Source: Dehalococcoidia bacterium UBA2991
Lineage (GTDB): Bacteria > Chloroflexota > Dehalococcoidia > Tepidiformales > Tepidiformaceae
Assembly (NCBI GenBank): GCA_002346645.1
Contig: DEAD01000018.1
Location: forward strand, 8,000-32,647
DNA: 24,648 bases
Direction: 5' to 3'
Shown here: positions 1 through 8,000 of the stretch, one piece after another
Numbering within the stretch: position 1 is the stretch's first letter
How the letters are laid out: each line of letters opens with the position of its first letter
Translations under genes and position numbers: made by a program
Notes under the pieces: model-generated
Database searches by the model: none
Told to the model about the DNA's origin: nothing
The model's input: only the letters and a program-made list of their open reading frames with translations

Positions 1-111
1 ACACCATTCAGCCCAAAAATCAACGACAACAGGACGATTCTTGGATGCCAAGATTACAGCCTCGGCAAAGGTCTCATCGGTAACTTCGAGGACTGGGAGA
101 GGCTCAGCCAT
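1..111 (-). CDS. trxA: Thioredoxin, N-terminal fragment (cut by window edge)
   Basis: The first 37 codons of a thioredoxin, read leftward from ATG at 111-109. The visible protein begins MAEPLPVLEVTDETF and continues through PVVVDFWAEWC, the hallmark beta-strand leading into the WCxxC active site. The window ends exactly at the first active-site cysteine, so the second cysteine and the rest of the fold cannot be checked. By family knowledge this is a small cytoplasmic dithiol protein that reduces protein disulfides. Its ATG overlaps the stop of the upstream yyaL gene by 8 nt (104-111), so the two are almost certainly co-transcribed and translationally coupled. There is no room for a separate promoter. 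Confidence 0.9.
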   Translation of the reverse strand, partial: MAEPLPVLEVTDETFAEAVILASKNRPVVVDFWAEWC

Positions 112-2200
112 GAGCTTTTTCTACAGGCTTTTCAGGGATTGGAGGAAACATTTCTGTCAATTGATTCGACAGCTCTTCCGCATTAGTGACGGGAAGGTTG
201 CAGATCATGTTTTCGCAAAGCCAAGCAATTGCTCCGCCTTCGGGTGCTTCACGGCCCTCAAGGACGGCGAGGCCATTGGGAGCGGAAGCAGGAGCAATGG
301 CGAGGCCTGGAAGAAAGCGAGCCGCAGTCGCACGCTCAAAAGACTCACGCACACTAGCCTCCCCAACAATCGCAAGCTCGCGCGGAGAGGAAGCAAGCAA
401 TTCCATAACTTGCAAGGTCGATCCAAAACCCGTGGTCGCATCTAGGATGAGGGCCTGAACGCCAGCCACTACGTCTTTTGCAATAGCCTCCCCATCGGTA
501 CGGAGCCCATAACGCTGCAACATGAGAGCAAGGAGAGCCGTCGAAGATGAAGCGCAGGGGGTGGCCTGGTCGAAGCGGGATTTCTGCCGAAATAGCAGCT
601 CCTCAGAGCCTGAGGGAGTCTCAAAAAACCCACCCCCTTCGGTATCGGTAAAGCGTTCAACAACGACATCTAGCAGGTCGTTAGCCCAATCGAGATGATC
701 TCGCTCACCGGTAAGCTTATACAGCTCTATGAGTCCTATGCCGCAGTAGGCATAGTCTTCAAGCATTCCCTCTATACGAGCCACGCCACCTTTATACGTA
801 TGAAGAAGAATGCCGTTGGACCACATCCGTTCTCGGATAAAGCGGGCATTATGCTCGGCGATCCCACGCAGGTGAGCATCGCCAAATACTCGAGCTGCTT
901 CAGAAAAAACTGCAAGCGTTAGACCATTCCAAGAGGCCAACGCCTTGTCGTCCGTCTCAGGAGCAATGCGCTTGGAACGTGCCTCCAAAAGAAGGTCTCG
1001 CCACCCATCTATACGAGCCTCGAAAGCATCGGGATCCATTCCAGTAGCTCCAGGGAAGGGCTCTGAGCGGCGAGAAAGAACATTTCGCCCTTGAAGCTCT
1101 GGGTTGTGAGGGTCGTAAAAGTTTCCCTCCCGGGTGACGCCATATATCCGGTTAAAGGCATCTGCATCGTCACCTAGGAGTTCGGCAACTTGTTCGACAG
1201 TCCAAAGGAAGAACTTCCCCTCCACACCCTCGCTATCAGCATCCTGAGCACTGTAAAACCCGCCCTCATTGCCAAGCATCTCTCTCTCTAGGTAAGCAAG
1301 CGTCTCGCGGACAATTCGTTCATGCTCAGGATCCCCAAAAAGCTGAAACGCATGCAAGTAAACCCTAGCGAGCCCAGCGTTGTCGTAAAGCATTTTCTCA
1401 AAGTGGGGCACAAGCCACTGGACGTCGACGCTGTAGCGGGCGAAACCACCTCCAAGCTGGTCATACATACCACCACTGGACATACCCCAGAGGGTTCGCT
1501 CGAGCATAGCTCGGAGGCGAACATGATCAGGTCGGTTCGGGTCGGCAGCCCGGAGGAGAAGAAACTCAAGATTGGCAGGTGATGGAAACTTAGGAGCAGT
1601 ACCAAAGCCACCCCAAATGTCATCCGAGGAGTGCAACATGGCCTCGGTTGCACCATCTAAGACCTTAGCGTCAAACGGCTCCCTGCTTGCTACTCTCTGA
1701 GAAGCTTCAGCGAGCTGTTCGCTAATCGAATTGGCCGAGCCAAGGATGTCCTCCCGCCGTTCATGCCAAGTAGAGCTAATGGTCTGAAGGAGACGGGGAA
1801 AACCAGGTCGACCGTGGGCATCATCGGGGGGAAAGTAAGTGCCTGCAAAGAACGGCTTCTTGTCAGGAGTGAGGAAAAGCGTCATTGGCCATCCGCCCTG
1901 GCCAGTGAGGGCCTGCACCGCGGTCATATACACACCATCAATGTCAGGGCGTTCCTCTCGGTCAACTTTGATGTTGACGAAGTGCTCGTTCATAAGGCCA
2001 GCGATGTCGCTCGATTCGAATGATTCGTGAGCCATCACATGACACCAATGGCACGTGCTATAACCGACCGAAAGGAGGACTGGCTTGCCCTCTTCTCGGG
2101 CCTTCTCAAACGCCTCTTCTCCCCAGGGATACCAGTCCACAGGGTTCTCCGCATGCTGAAGGAGATAGGGGCTAGTTTCAGTCACAAGGCGATTAGGCAT
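104..2200 (-). CDS. yyaL: DUF255 / YyaL-type thioredoxin-domain protein
   Basis: A 698-residue protein of the DUF255 (YyaL, spermatogenesis-associated protein 20) family. The N-terminal ~160 residues form the thioredoxin-like domain, with the conserved opening RLVTETSPYLLQHAENPVDW and a C-H-W-C motif at residues 50-53 followed by HVM. The rest resembles an alpha/alpha toroid related to N-acylglucosamine 2-epimerases. Length matches the usual ~680-700 residues. The reading frame is open further upstream to 2311, but the family begins at MPNRLVTETS, so I place the start at ATG 2200. A TAAACT hexamer lies 7 nt before this ATG and there is no Shine-Dalgarno sequence, which suggests a leaderless mRNA. 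The gene is followed by an overlapping thioredoxin gene. The molecular function of the family is not firmly established; a thiol-redox or sugar-related role is inference. Confidence 0.93.
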   Translation of the reverse strand: MPNRLVTETSPYLLQHAENPVDWYPWGEEAFEKAREEGKPVLLSVGYSTCHWCHVMAHESFESSDIAGLMNEHFVNIKVDREERPDIDGVYMTAVQALTGQGGWPMTLFLTPDKKPFFAGTYFPPDDAHGRPGFPRLLQTISSTWHERREDILGSANSISEQLAEASQRVASREPFDAKVLDGATEAMLHSSDDIWGGFGTAPKFPSPANLEFLLLRAADPNRPDHVRLRAMLERTLWGMSSGGMYDQLGGGFARYSVDVQWLVPHFEKMLYDNAGLARVYLHAFQLFGDPEHERIVRETLAYLEREMLGNEGGFYSAQDADSEGVEGKFFLWTVEQVAELLGDDADAFNRIYGVTREGNFYDPHNPELQGRNVLSRRSEPFPGATGMDPDAFEARIDGWRDLLLEARSKRIAPETDDKALASWNGLTLAVFSEAARVFGDAHLRGIAEHNARFIRERMWSNGILLHTYKGGVARIEGMLEDYAYCGIGLIELYKLTGERDHLDWANDLLDVVVERFTDTEGGGFFETPSGSEELLFRQKSRFDQATPCASSSTALLALMLQRYGLRTDGEAIAKDVVAGVQALILDATTGFGSTLQVMELLASSPRELAIVGEASVRESFERATAARFLPGLAIAPASAPNGLAVLEGREAPEGGAIAWLCENMICNLPVTNAEELSNQLTEMFPPIPEKPVEKAHG

Positions 2201-2207
2201 GGCCGCT

Positions 2208-2213
2208 AGTTTA
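2208..2213 (-). promoter_or_regulatory. Putative -10 element for leaderless yyaL transcript
   Basis: On the minus strand TAAACT is followed by 7 nt (AGCGGCC) and then the yyaL ATG at 2200. It fits the TANNNT -10 pattern placed so that transcription would begin at the start codon. There is no purine-rich ribosome site in the 7-nt gap and no clear -35 box. It lies in the 69-nt divergent spacer shared with the phosphatase gene at 2270. Confidence 0.4.
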
Positions 2214-2269
2214 CGGGCGCTGGGTCTTTGGTGATTGCCCGCAGAGGGCCGGGCCTCCAGAGTGGTGCC

Positions 2270-3037
2270 ATGCTCGAACAAGAACTGGAGGTAGCAAAGA
2301 AGGCAGTGCAACTCGCCGGCAAGGAAGTGGCATTAATGCGCGAGTCAGGATTGCAGTACGGACGCAAGAACGGCCATGAGCTTGTTTCTGAAGCGGATAT
2401 TCGAGCGGCGGACATCCTATACGAAGCGCTCACAGGAGCATTTCCGCACGATGGCTGGCTAGGTGAGGAGCACCGAGATACAGCGGATCGACTCGACCGG
2501 GAACGGGTGTGGGTAGTCGATCCAATCGATGGAACAAGGGAGTACCTTCAAGGGATACCCGAATATGCAATCTCCGTAGGACTCGTTGTAAAAGGACGGC
2601 CTGCGTTGGGCATTGTGCACAACCCCGCAACGGACGAGATGCACACGGCCATCTGTCCGCCATCCCCATCCGAAGCTTCAAGGCAATTGGAGTCGAGGGA
2701 CGACTATGTGGCGCTAGTAGGACGAGGAGAAGACCTCTTAGGAGAAGTGCCACCACTTCCCGGACAAGCACGGACCAAGCCGGTGGGAAGCGTTGCTTAT
2801 CGACTGGCTTTAGTAGCAGCCGGACAGGGCGATGTAGTCGTTACATGGTATGCACGAAAGGAGTGGGACGTGGCAGCAGGTGCGGCTCTCTGCTTAGCAC
2901 GCGGGCTGACCGTAACGGATGTACTAGGGGAAACCCTCTCATTTAACCAACCACAGCCGCTTGTACGAGGACTGCTGGTAGCGGAAAAAAGCCTACATAC
3001 ACGCATTCAAGATTACTTCCGCAAAATTGCGAAGTAG
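2270..3037 (+). CDS. Inositol monophosphatase-family sugar/nucleotide phosphatase
   Basis: A 255-residue magnesium-dependent phosphatase of the IMPase/CysQ/FBPase-like fold. The metal-binding signatures are present: GEE at residues 65-67, WVVDPIDGTREY at about 81-92, and the C-terminal EWDVAAGAAL. Substrates in this family include inositol-1-phosphate, histidinol phosphate and 3'-phosphoadenosine 5'-phosphate. The sequence does not decide among them by eye. The spacing of the DPIDGTREY and GIPEYAISVGLV segments is somewhat CysQ-like. I chose ATG 2270 because MLEQELEVAKKAV matches the usual N-terminal helix; GTG 2231 or TTG 2228 in the same frame would add about 13-14 residues. It diverges from yyaL across a 69-nt spacer and is followed 41 nt later by the LLM oxidoreductase, so the two plus-strand genes may be co-transcribed. 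Confidence 0.88.
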   Translation: MLEQELEVAKKAVQLAGKEVALMRESGLQYGRKNGHELVSEADIRAADILYEALTGAFPHDGWLGEEHRDTADRLDRERVWVVDPIDGTREYLQGIPEYAISVGLVVKGRPALGIVHNPATDEMHTAICPPSPSEASRQLESRDDYVALVGRGEDLLGEVPPLPGQARTKPVGSVAYRLALVAAGQGDVVVTWYARKEWDVAAGAALCLARGLTVTDVLGETLSFNQPQPLVRGLLVAEKSLHTRIQDYFRKIAK

Positions 3038-3078
3038 CGAAGGACGAGAACAGCTAGGATGCACGCGGAGGCCTTGTA

Positions 3079-3996
3079 ATGAGCACCAGAATAGGGGTGG
3101 GCGCAGCATTACTACCTGGAGCAACACCAGCTTCGTTCTTTCGCTGGATAGACTTGTGTGAGGAAAGCGACCTCGACTCTATTTGGTTAAGCGAGCGCCT
3201 GGCCTCCCGCCAACCTGCACTTGAACCGATGGCAGCTATAGCAGCTATTGCAGGGCGTACCAAACGGATCAAATTCGGAATGAACGTCGTGCTTCTGCCA
3301 CTGCGGGATCCGCTCGTGTTAGCAACACAGTGCGCCACTATCGACTTTCTAAGCGAAGGCCGCCTACTACCCGCCTTCGGGGTGGGCGCTTTGAACGCCC
3401 CAGAATGGCGGGCAACCGGACGAAAACCGCAGGGCAGGGGGGCAATAGCCGACGAAATGATCGACCTGATAGTGCGATTGTGGGAGGAGGAGGTGGTGAC
3501 CTTCGAGGGAGAACATTTTCGTTACGAGTCAGCATCCATTGCACCGAAACCCATTCAGCAGCCGCTGCCGCTGTGGATTGGGGGAAGCAGCGATGCGGCT
3601 ATCAAGCGAACGGCGAAACGGGGTACAGGATGGCTAGCAGGTATCCAGACACCAGCTCAAGTAGCACCGGTAATCAAACAGATTAAAACTGCAGCAAGGG
3701 AAGCAGGCCGCACTATAGACGAAGACCACTATGGAGCAGGATTCCCCTTCCGCTTTGGGACTTGGGACGACGACTCAATCGAGCGAACAGCCCAGGCATA
3801 CAAGAAGTTTTCAAAAAATGATCCAGTTAAGCTTTTCGCCATTGGTGGGGCAGACGAAATCGTGGCTCGTGTTAGGGATTACGAAGAAGTCGGCATCAGC
3901 AAATTCGTCTTGCGACCCCTAGCAGACTCAGAAGAGGATGCCTATTACCAAACACAAAGGCTTATCGAGGAAGTGTTACCCACCGTCCACACGTAA
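3079..3996 (+). CDS. LLM-class (luciferase-like, F420/FMN-dependent) oxidoreductase
   Basis: A 305-residue TIM-barrel oxidoreductase of the bacterial luciferase-like (LLM) superfamily. Recognisable family segments are the N-terminal strand MSTRIGVGAALLPG, SIWLSERL near residue 37, a stretch around GRTKRIKFGMNVVLLPLRDP, and the EGEHFRYE followed by PKPIQQPLPLWIGGSSDAA region that precedes the cofactor-binding GTGW segment. These proteins use FMN or deazaflavin F420 for hydride transfer or monooxygenation; the substrate is unknown here. A clear GGAGG ribosome site sits 7 nt before ATG 3079. Its last 21 nt overlap the 3' end of convergent tilS. Large families of such paralogues are typical of actinobacteria and SAR202-type Chloroflexota. 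Confidence 0.88.
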   Translation: MSTRIGVGAALLPGATPASFFRWIDLCEESDLDSIWLSERLASRQPALEPMAAIAAIAGRTKRIKFGMNVVLLPLRDPLVLATQCATIDFLSEGRLLPAFGVGALNAPEWRATGRKPQGRGAIADEMIDLIVRLWEEEVVTFEGEHFRYESASIAPKPIQQPLPLWIGGSSDAAIKRTAKRGTGWLAGIQTPAQVAPVIKQIKTAAREAGRTIDEDHYGAGFPFRFGTWDDDSIERTAQAYKKFSKNDPVKLFAIGGADEIVARVRDYEEVGISKFVLRPLADSEEDAYYQTQRLIEEVLPTVHT

Positions 3997-5400
3997 CGGC
4001 ACCGACTCAGCCAACCTAAAGTAGTAACAGTCCTCACCTTCACAGCCATCGTCGATAGCAACATCCACCCCCAGAACAGCAAGCACATCCCCAGCTCCGG
4101 CTAGCGCAAGAAGGCTAGATCTATCCCATACAGGCACGCGTTCTGCTTTTTTTAGAATACCGCTCACCTTGCGACTAAAGCCTCGATAGTGCATTCGGTC
4201 GGTCGACCTCAGTGGGCGGAGGCGAAGAGCACCCTCAATGCGATCGACAGGAACTTTTACCGCAGGAAGACCGAGATCAAGAAAGGGGGTAGTCGCGGCC
4301 TGTAAGGCAAGTTCCCCCACCCGCGTAATCCCCGGAAGGTTGACGAACTGCTCCTGAAATAATTCTGAGTACGACTCTTGGTTTGTCGAAAAACGAACGA
4401 AACCTACAGAAGCCTCAACCATCACATCACCGAAAACTACCTGACCAGAACCTCTAACCAAGACTGCTTCAAGGTTGCGGAGACGGGTGCGGTTCGTATC
4501 AACCTGCGCCCTCAGAAAAGCTGCTTCCCGCTCGAGTAGAAGCAATCGCCCTTCACTTCCGAGAGCCCGAACAGTTTCAAGTTCAAACACTACAGAGCCT
4601 GGCTTCCGATTATTTGGCTGAGCGAGGTCCACTGAGTTCTCCACGAAACGAAAGAGCTCACGGGCACTCTCAGCAAGGCCAAGAATTGCGCTATCAACAG
4701 AGGGATTTTCCTCACGAAGTTGAGGGAGCAAGGAGCGGCGAATACGGTTACGCGTGGCAACGGGTTGGGCGTTTGTTTCATCTTGGCGGTATTCGATCCC
4801 AGCAGTTTTACAGACTACCTCCGTGGTTTCCCGAGGCAGGCACATTAGGGGTCGAATCAGATTGAGAGAAGGCATACCTGGGAGGGGGGAGCTTGGAAGC
4901 ATCCCACGAATACCACGAACACCACTGCCACGGAGGATGTGCTGAATCACGGTTTCAACGTGATCATTAGAGGTATGTCCGGTTGCAACAGCGCCTGCCC
5001 CCTGGCGCTCAGCGGCGAAAGCCAGGAATTGGTAGCGCAGATGTCGAGCAGTCTCTTCGATTCCGGTTTTCATCTCCGAAGCAGCAAGGGGCACATCTCC
5101 CTCACCAGTCATGCAGGGAACACCCAATTGTTCACAGACATCTGTCACAAAGTCACGGTCTGCAGTCGAATCACGGCGAAGATGGTGGTCAAAGTGGGCA
5201 GCGACGACAGCGAAGCCATGGTTCTTGCCAAGTTCGCAAAGAAGAAGAAGGGCAGCTACAGAGTCCGCTCCTCCGCTAATGGCCACAACCAGCTTTTCTA
5301 TCCCTCGAAACAATTGTTCGCGGTCGGCAAAGCGCCGTACACGCTCGAGGGGATCAAGAGCTTGTTCTGACACTACTTGGGGAAACGGCGCTCCCACCAC
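3976..5400 (-). CDS. tilS: tRNA(Ile)-lysidine synthase
   Basis: TilS attaches lysine to C34 of the CAU-anticodon isoleucine tRNA so that it reads AUA. The PP-loop ATP-pyrophosphatase signature SGGADS is at residues 42-47, followed by AAHFDHHLRRDS and GHTSNDHVETVIQHILRGSG, all diagnostic of the N-terminal domain. The C-terminal TilS substrate-binding region is also recognisable (LRLRPLRSTDRM and GILKKAERVPVW). Length, 474 residues, is normal. The start is uncertain: GTG 5400 gives 474 residues, GTG 5397 gives 473, and GTG 5373 sits in a TAGTG junction with the ftsB stop and gives 465. No strong ribosome site discriminates among them. It is last in the minus-strand chain, and its 3' end overlaps the convergent LLM gene by 21 nt. 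Confidence 0.93.
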   Translation of the reverse strand: MVGAPFPQVVSEQALDPLERVRRFADREQLFRGIEKLVVAISGGADSVAALLLLCELGKNHGFAVVAAHFDHHLRRDSTADRDFVTDVCEQLGVPCMTGEGDVPLAASEMKTGIEETARHLRYQFLAFAAERQGAGAVATGHTSNDHVETVIQHILRGSGVRGIRGMLPSSPLPGMPSLNLIRPLMCLPRETTEVVCKTAGIEYRQDETNAQPVATRNRIRRSLLPQLREENPSVDSAILGLAESARELFRFVENSVDLAQPNNRKPGSVVFELETVRALGSEGRLLLLEREAAFLRAQVDTNRTRLRNLEAVLVRGSGQVVFGDVMVEASVGFVRFSTNQESYSELFQEQFVNLPGITRVGELALQAATTPFLDLGLPAVKVPVDRIEGALRLRPLRSTDRMHYRGFSRKVSGILKKAERVPVWDRSSLLALAGAGDVLAVLGVDVAIDDGCEGEDCYYFRLAESVPLRVDGG

Positions 5401-5714
5401 TCGCCGGGAAGCTGCTGGTCAGAAGCAGGAGGAGGGCTGAGCACAACAAATGCAATCTCACCTTCGCGAATGTAACCAAGCTCCCGCCGGGCTGCCTGCT
5501 CAACGTATGCGTCGGAGACTACGTAGTCGTATACGGCAACAAGGTGGCCTAGCTTGAAACGGAGATCCTGTACCTCTTCAAGGGCTGCCTCATGACTCGC
5601 GTCCTGTTGGCGCTGGCGAACCGTTCCCGAGGAGGCGGTAAAGACGAAATACCCAGTTAGTAGCAAACAAACGAGAAGAAATAGCGTTGTTTTAGTAAAA
5701 ACCGGGATAGGCAC
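5373..5714 (-). CDS. ftsB: FtsB/DivIC-like septum formation initiator protein
   Basis: A 113-residue bitopic membrane protein of the FtsB/DivIC family. The N-terminus is a short cytoplasmic tail followed by one hydrophobic segment (about residues 8-27) and a heptad-rich, polar coiled-coil stretch (about 30-60). It ends with the characteristic VEQAARRELGYIREGEIAF segment that closes the FtsB periplasmic domain. FtsB-type proteins join FtsL and FtsQ in the divisome. The start is GTG 5714, immediately preceded by an in-frame TAG, so no longer version is possible. No ribosome site is visible; TAGCTT lies 6 nt upstream of the GTG. It overlaps the most upstream tilS start by 28 nt and follows the histidine phosphatase gene after 44 nt. 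The similarity is clear in pattern, but this family is short and divergent. Confidence 0.8.
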   Translation of the reverse strand: MPIPVFTKTTLFLLVCLLLTGYFVFTASSGTVRQRQQDASHEAALEEVQDLRFKLGHLVAVYDYVVSDAYVEQAARRELGYIREGEIAFVVLSPPPASDQQLPGEWWERRFPK

Positions 5715-5718
5715 CTAA

Positions 5719-5733
5719 CCAAGCTAGGCTTGG
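5719..5733. repeat. Short inverted repeat just upstream of ftsB
   Basis: CCAAGC-TAG-GCTTGG is a perfect 6-bp inverted repeat with a 3-nt spacer, extended by two more pairs after one mismatch. It ends 4 nt before the ftsB GTG. In RNA it would form a small hairpin over the place where a ribosome site would normally be. In DNA it could be an operator or simply frame the TAGCTT hexamer. No U-tract follows, so it is not a terminator. Confidence 0.35.
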
Positions 5734-5758
5734 CTAATCAAATGTGCAAGGAACAGAC

Positions 5759-6370
5759 CTAAGCCTCATCAAGGTGGCAGCAGTCATTCAGCGTTCGTAA
5801 AGAAGCCTCGCCAGCTCGCAGCATAAGCGTCGAAATAGAAGCAAGATCTATGCGGAAAGAACGGAAGGCGGGCAGCTCAAGGCCGAGCAGGCGAGAGATT
5901 AGAAGGCGCAATACAAAGTTGTGCGAGACAACCGCTACCACGCTCTCTTCAGGCAAAGCTTGCAGCTCCAAAACGAGTGATTCAATACGGGTGGAAACAT
6001 CCATGAGGCTCTCTCCACCAGGAATCACAACTCCAGATGGATCAACACCGTTCCAGGCTTCCAGAAAACCAGGAAAGCGCTCATTCATCTCCCCGAACGG
6101 GACCCCCTCAGTTTCCCCCACATCCATCTCAATGAGCTCATCGCGCACTTCCGCTGCAACGCCTGTTACCGCCGCGAGTCCCTTTGCGATTCCTAAAGCA
6201 CGCTGAAGAGGACTAGTGAGGATATGCGTTACCGATTCGTCAGAAAGGCACTCCACCGCCTTTGCAGTCTGCTGGAGGCCAATTGGGGTGAGGGGAGCAT
6301 CGGCAACGCCAAGACCAAGGCCATCCCGGTTGTAAGCAGTCTCTCCATGGCGGACAAGCAAAAGCCTCAT
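5759..6370 (-). CDS. Histidine phosphatase (phosphoglycerate mutase-like) family protein
   Basis: A 203-residue member of the histidine phosphatase superfamily, branch 1. The phosphohistidine loop LVRHGETAYN is at residues 5-14 (RHGE, with the nucleophilic His at 8). SPLQRALGIAKGL carries the second conserved Arg. VVAVVSHNFVLRLL carries the second catalytic His. Family members act as phosphoglycerate mutases, alpha-ribazole phosphatases, fructose-2,6-bisphosphatases or broad phosphatases; nothing here fixes the substrate. The frame is open 8 codons further upstream, but ATG 6370 forms an ATGA overlap with the DUF2344 stop and places MRLLLVRHGE at the normal N-terminus. A link to B12 salvage (CobC-like) is conceivable because it shares a run with B12-dependent mutase genes, but that is only inference. 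Confidence 0.88.
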   Translation of the reverse strand: MRLLLVRHGETAYNRDGLGLGVADAPLTPIGLQQTAKAVECLSDESVTHILTSPLQRALGIAKGLAAVTGVAAEVRDELIEMDVGETEGVPFGEMNERFPGFLEAWNGVDPSGVVIPGGESLMDVSTRIESLVLELQALPEESVVAVVSHNFVLRLLISRLLGLELPAFRSFRIDLASISTLMLRAGEASLRTLNDCCHLDEA

Positions 6371-7065
6371 TCGTATTGGCCCCTCGAGCGCCAAGCCCCG
6401 AGCGCCGCAGAGGGCTCCTCCAACACAAGGCCTGTGCGAACGTAGCGATCTACGTTCGCCTTGAGGAATAGTGCTGCCACGAGCTGCTCAGGACGTACAG
6501 TTAGTTCCTGACCACAGCTCAGGCGCGCTTCGATAACAACACCCCCCTGATTGGCCTCCACCCTTAGTGAAGCGACACCTGAACGTAGGTCATACTCGCG
6601 AGCCTTCTTCCCATCCCGTTCCTGTCGCCAAGGAAACTGCTCGGTAGCGAGAAAAGCTTTGGCCGCCTCGGAAGCATCTTCAGGAGTGATACCACCAAGA
6701 CCAATTCGGTAGTCGGCCCACCGCAAGAGAGTTGGAAGTGCAGGAAGGCCCAAAGAAACTTCACCCACCTCACAAAGCTCAAGATCTGCAGTGGTTTGTG
6801 ACTTTAGGTCTGCAGCAAACCGCTCAAGAGAAACACGCTCCTCCAACAAGACCTCAACGATCTCACCTTCGCCAATAAAACCCAGAGGGAGTGGTGCTGC
6901 AAAGGTTATCTTGGGATGAGGAGTAAAGCCCTGGGAGTAAAGAAGGGGCAATTCGGCGCGCCGAATTGCACGCTCCCAATAGCGAAGGACATCTAGATGG
7001 GAGATGTGGCGCACCCGCTCCCCTTTGCAGAAACGAGCACGAATACGCTGCCGGGCTTCACTCAC
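6367..7065 (-). CDS. DUF2344 / TIGR03936-type radical-SAM-associated protein
   Basis: A 232-residue DUF2344 protein. The diagnostic opening is present: RIRARFCKGERVRHISHLDV, followed by ERAIRRAELPLLYSQGFTPHPKITFAAPLPLG. In many bacteria this domain is encoded beside, or fused to, a B12-binding-type radical SAM protein and lies near rne/rng and ribosomal protein L21/L27 genes; a tRNA or ribosome-related role has been suggested but is not established. No radical SAM partner is visible in this window, so it is an orphan copy. The start is GTG 7065, which overlaps the meaB stop as GTGA, and the stop overlaps the next gene as ATGA. Translation is therefore probably coupled on both sides. Confidence 0.87.
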   Translation of the reverse strand: MSEARQRIRARFCKGERVRHISHLDVLRYWERAIRRAELPLLYSQGFTPHPKITFAAPLPLGFIGEGEIVEVLLEERVSLERFAADLKSQTTADLELCEVGEVSLGLPALPTLLRWADYRIGLGGITPEDASEAAKAFLATEQFPWRQERDGKKAREYDLRSGVASLRVEANQGGVVIEARLSCGQELTVRPEQLVAALFLKANVDRYVRTGLVLEEPSAALGAWRSRGQYE

Positions 7066-8000
7066 ACAAGTCCGCCCCGTTCAACAAGCTGTTCGGCCGC
7101 CGTATGCGGATCTAGGGCGCGCCCGGCAACCTGGGTAATGAGCTCACTCAGCGATTCCTCCGGCGTCTCTCGACGGACCCGCTCGAGGAGGATTCGCTGA
7201 GCAACAGAAAGGATCTGATGGCGAGCTTCCTGCTGCCGGTGGCGGTCGAGTTCACCTGATTTATCGAGCCATTCCCGATGTTCATCTATAGCATCCACAA
7301 GGTCTGAAACACCATCACCTGTGGTGGCCACCGTAGACAGGATCGGAACTTCGCGCCCCTCACTGGGCGCAAGCGAAAGCAGGGCTCGAAGCTGGCTAAC
7401 CAGCACATCAGCACCAGGACGATCAGCCTTATTTACAACAAGTACGTCTGCGATTTCGATAATTCCGGCCTTGAGCGCTTGAATATCGTCACCTGTACCG
7501 GGATTGTTGACGAGCACTGTTGTCAGCGCAGTCCCTGCAATCTCGACCTCATCTTGCCCCGCTCCTACAGTCTCAATGAAGACATACGGAAAGCCAAAGG
7601 CATCCATTACAGCAACCACATCGTCGATCGTTGGGGCAAGTCCACCGAGGGCTCCCCGGCTCGCCATGCTTCGCACGAAGACACCGGGGTCAAGAACGAG
7701 ATCTTGCATGCGAATGCGATCCCCGAGGATTGCGCCCTGGGTAAAGGGACTGGAGGGATCCACGGCGATAATGCCAACCTGGTGGCCACGCTTCCGAAGT
7801 TCAGCAGCAAGAGCACCAGTAAGGCTGCTTTTGCCAGAGCCAGCGCTACCAGTAACTCCAACTGTGTGGGCTCGACCAGAGCTAGGATAAAGCTGTCGGA
7901 GATAACTACGCCCTTCGGGCGTTCCGTTTTCGACGCGGGTCAAGATGCGTGAGAGGGCACGGCGCTCCCCCGCAAAGAACCGTTCGATTAAATCAGTCAC
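7062..8000 (-). CDS. meaB: Methylmalonyl-CoA mutase-associated GTPase MeaB
   Basis: A 312-residue G3E-family P-loop GTPase. Walker A GSAGSGKS is at residues 51-58, followed by IIAVDPSSPFTQGAILGDR, the ETVGAGQDEVEIA switch/G3 segment and the NKAD G4 base-recognition motif. This order is characteristic of MeaB/ArgK. The protein gates adenosylcobalamin loading onto methylmalonyl-CoA mutase and protects the enzyme from inactivation; that role comes from the family. The gene starts at GTG 8000 within a GTGA overlap with the B12-subunit gene, which supports a direct functional pairing. Length is typical (about 310-330 residues). Confidence 0.95.
   Translation of the reverse strand: MTDLIERFFAGERRALSRILTRVENGTPEGRSYLRQLYPSSGRAHTVGVTGSAGSGKSSLTGALAAELRKRGHQVGIIAVDPSSPFTQGAILGDRIRMQDLVLDPGVFVRSMASRGALGGLAPTIDDVVAVMDAFGFPYVFIETVGAGQDEVEIAGTALTTVLVNNPGTGDDIQALKAGIIEIADVLVVNKADRPGADVLVSQLRALLSLAPSEGREVPILSTVATTGDGVSDLVDAIDEHREWLDKSGELDRHRQQEARHQILSVAQRILLERVRRETPEESLSELITQVAGRALDPHTAAEQLVERGGLV

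Noticed and set aside
2201..2311. N-terminal extension of yyaL to 2311
   Set aside because: Family proteins begin at RLVTETSPYLL; the extension is antisense to the start of the divergent phosphatase gene and looks non-coding.
3228..3254. Short tandem repeat of GCAGCTAT in the LLM oxidoreductase gene
   Set aside because: It merely encodes an Ala-Ala-Ile repeat in a helix of the barrel; two copies are within chance.
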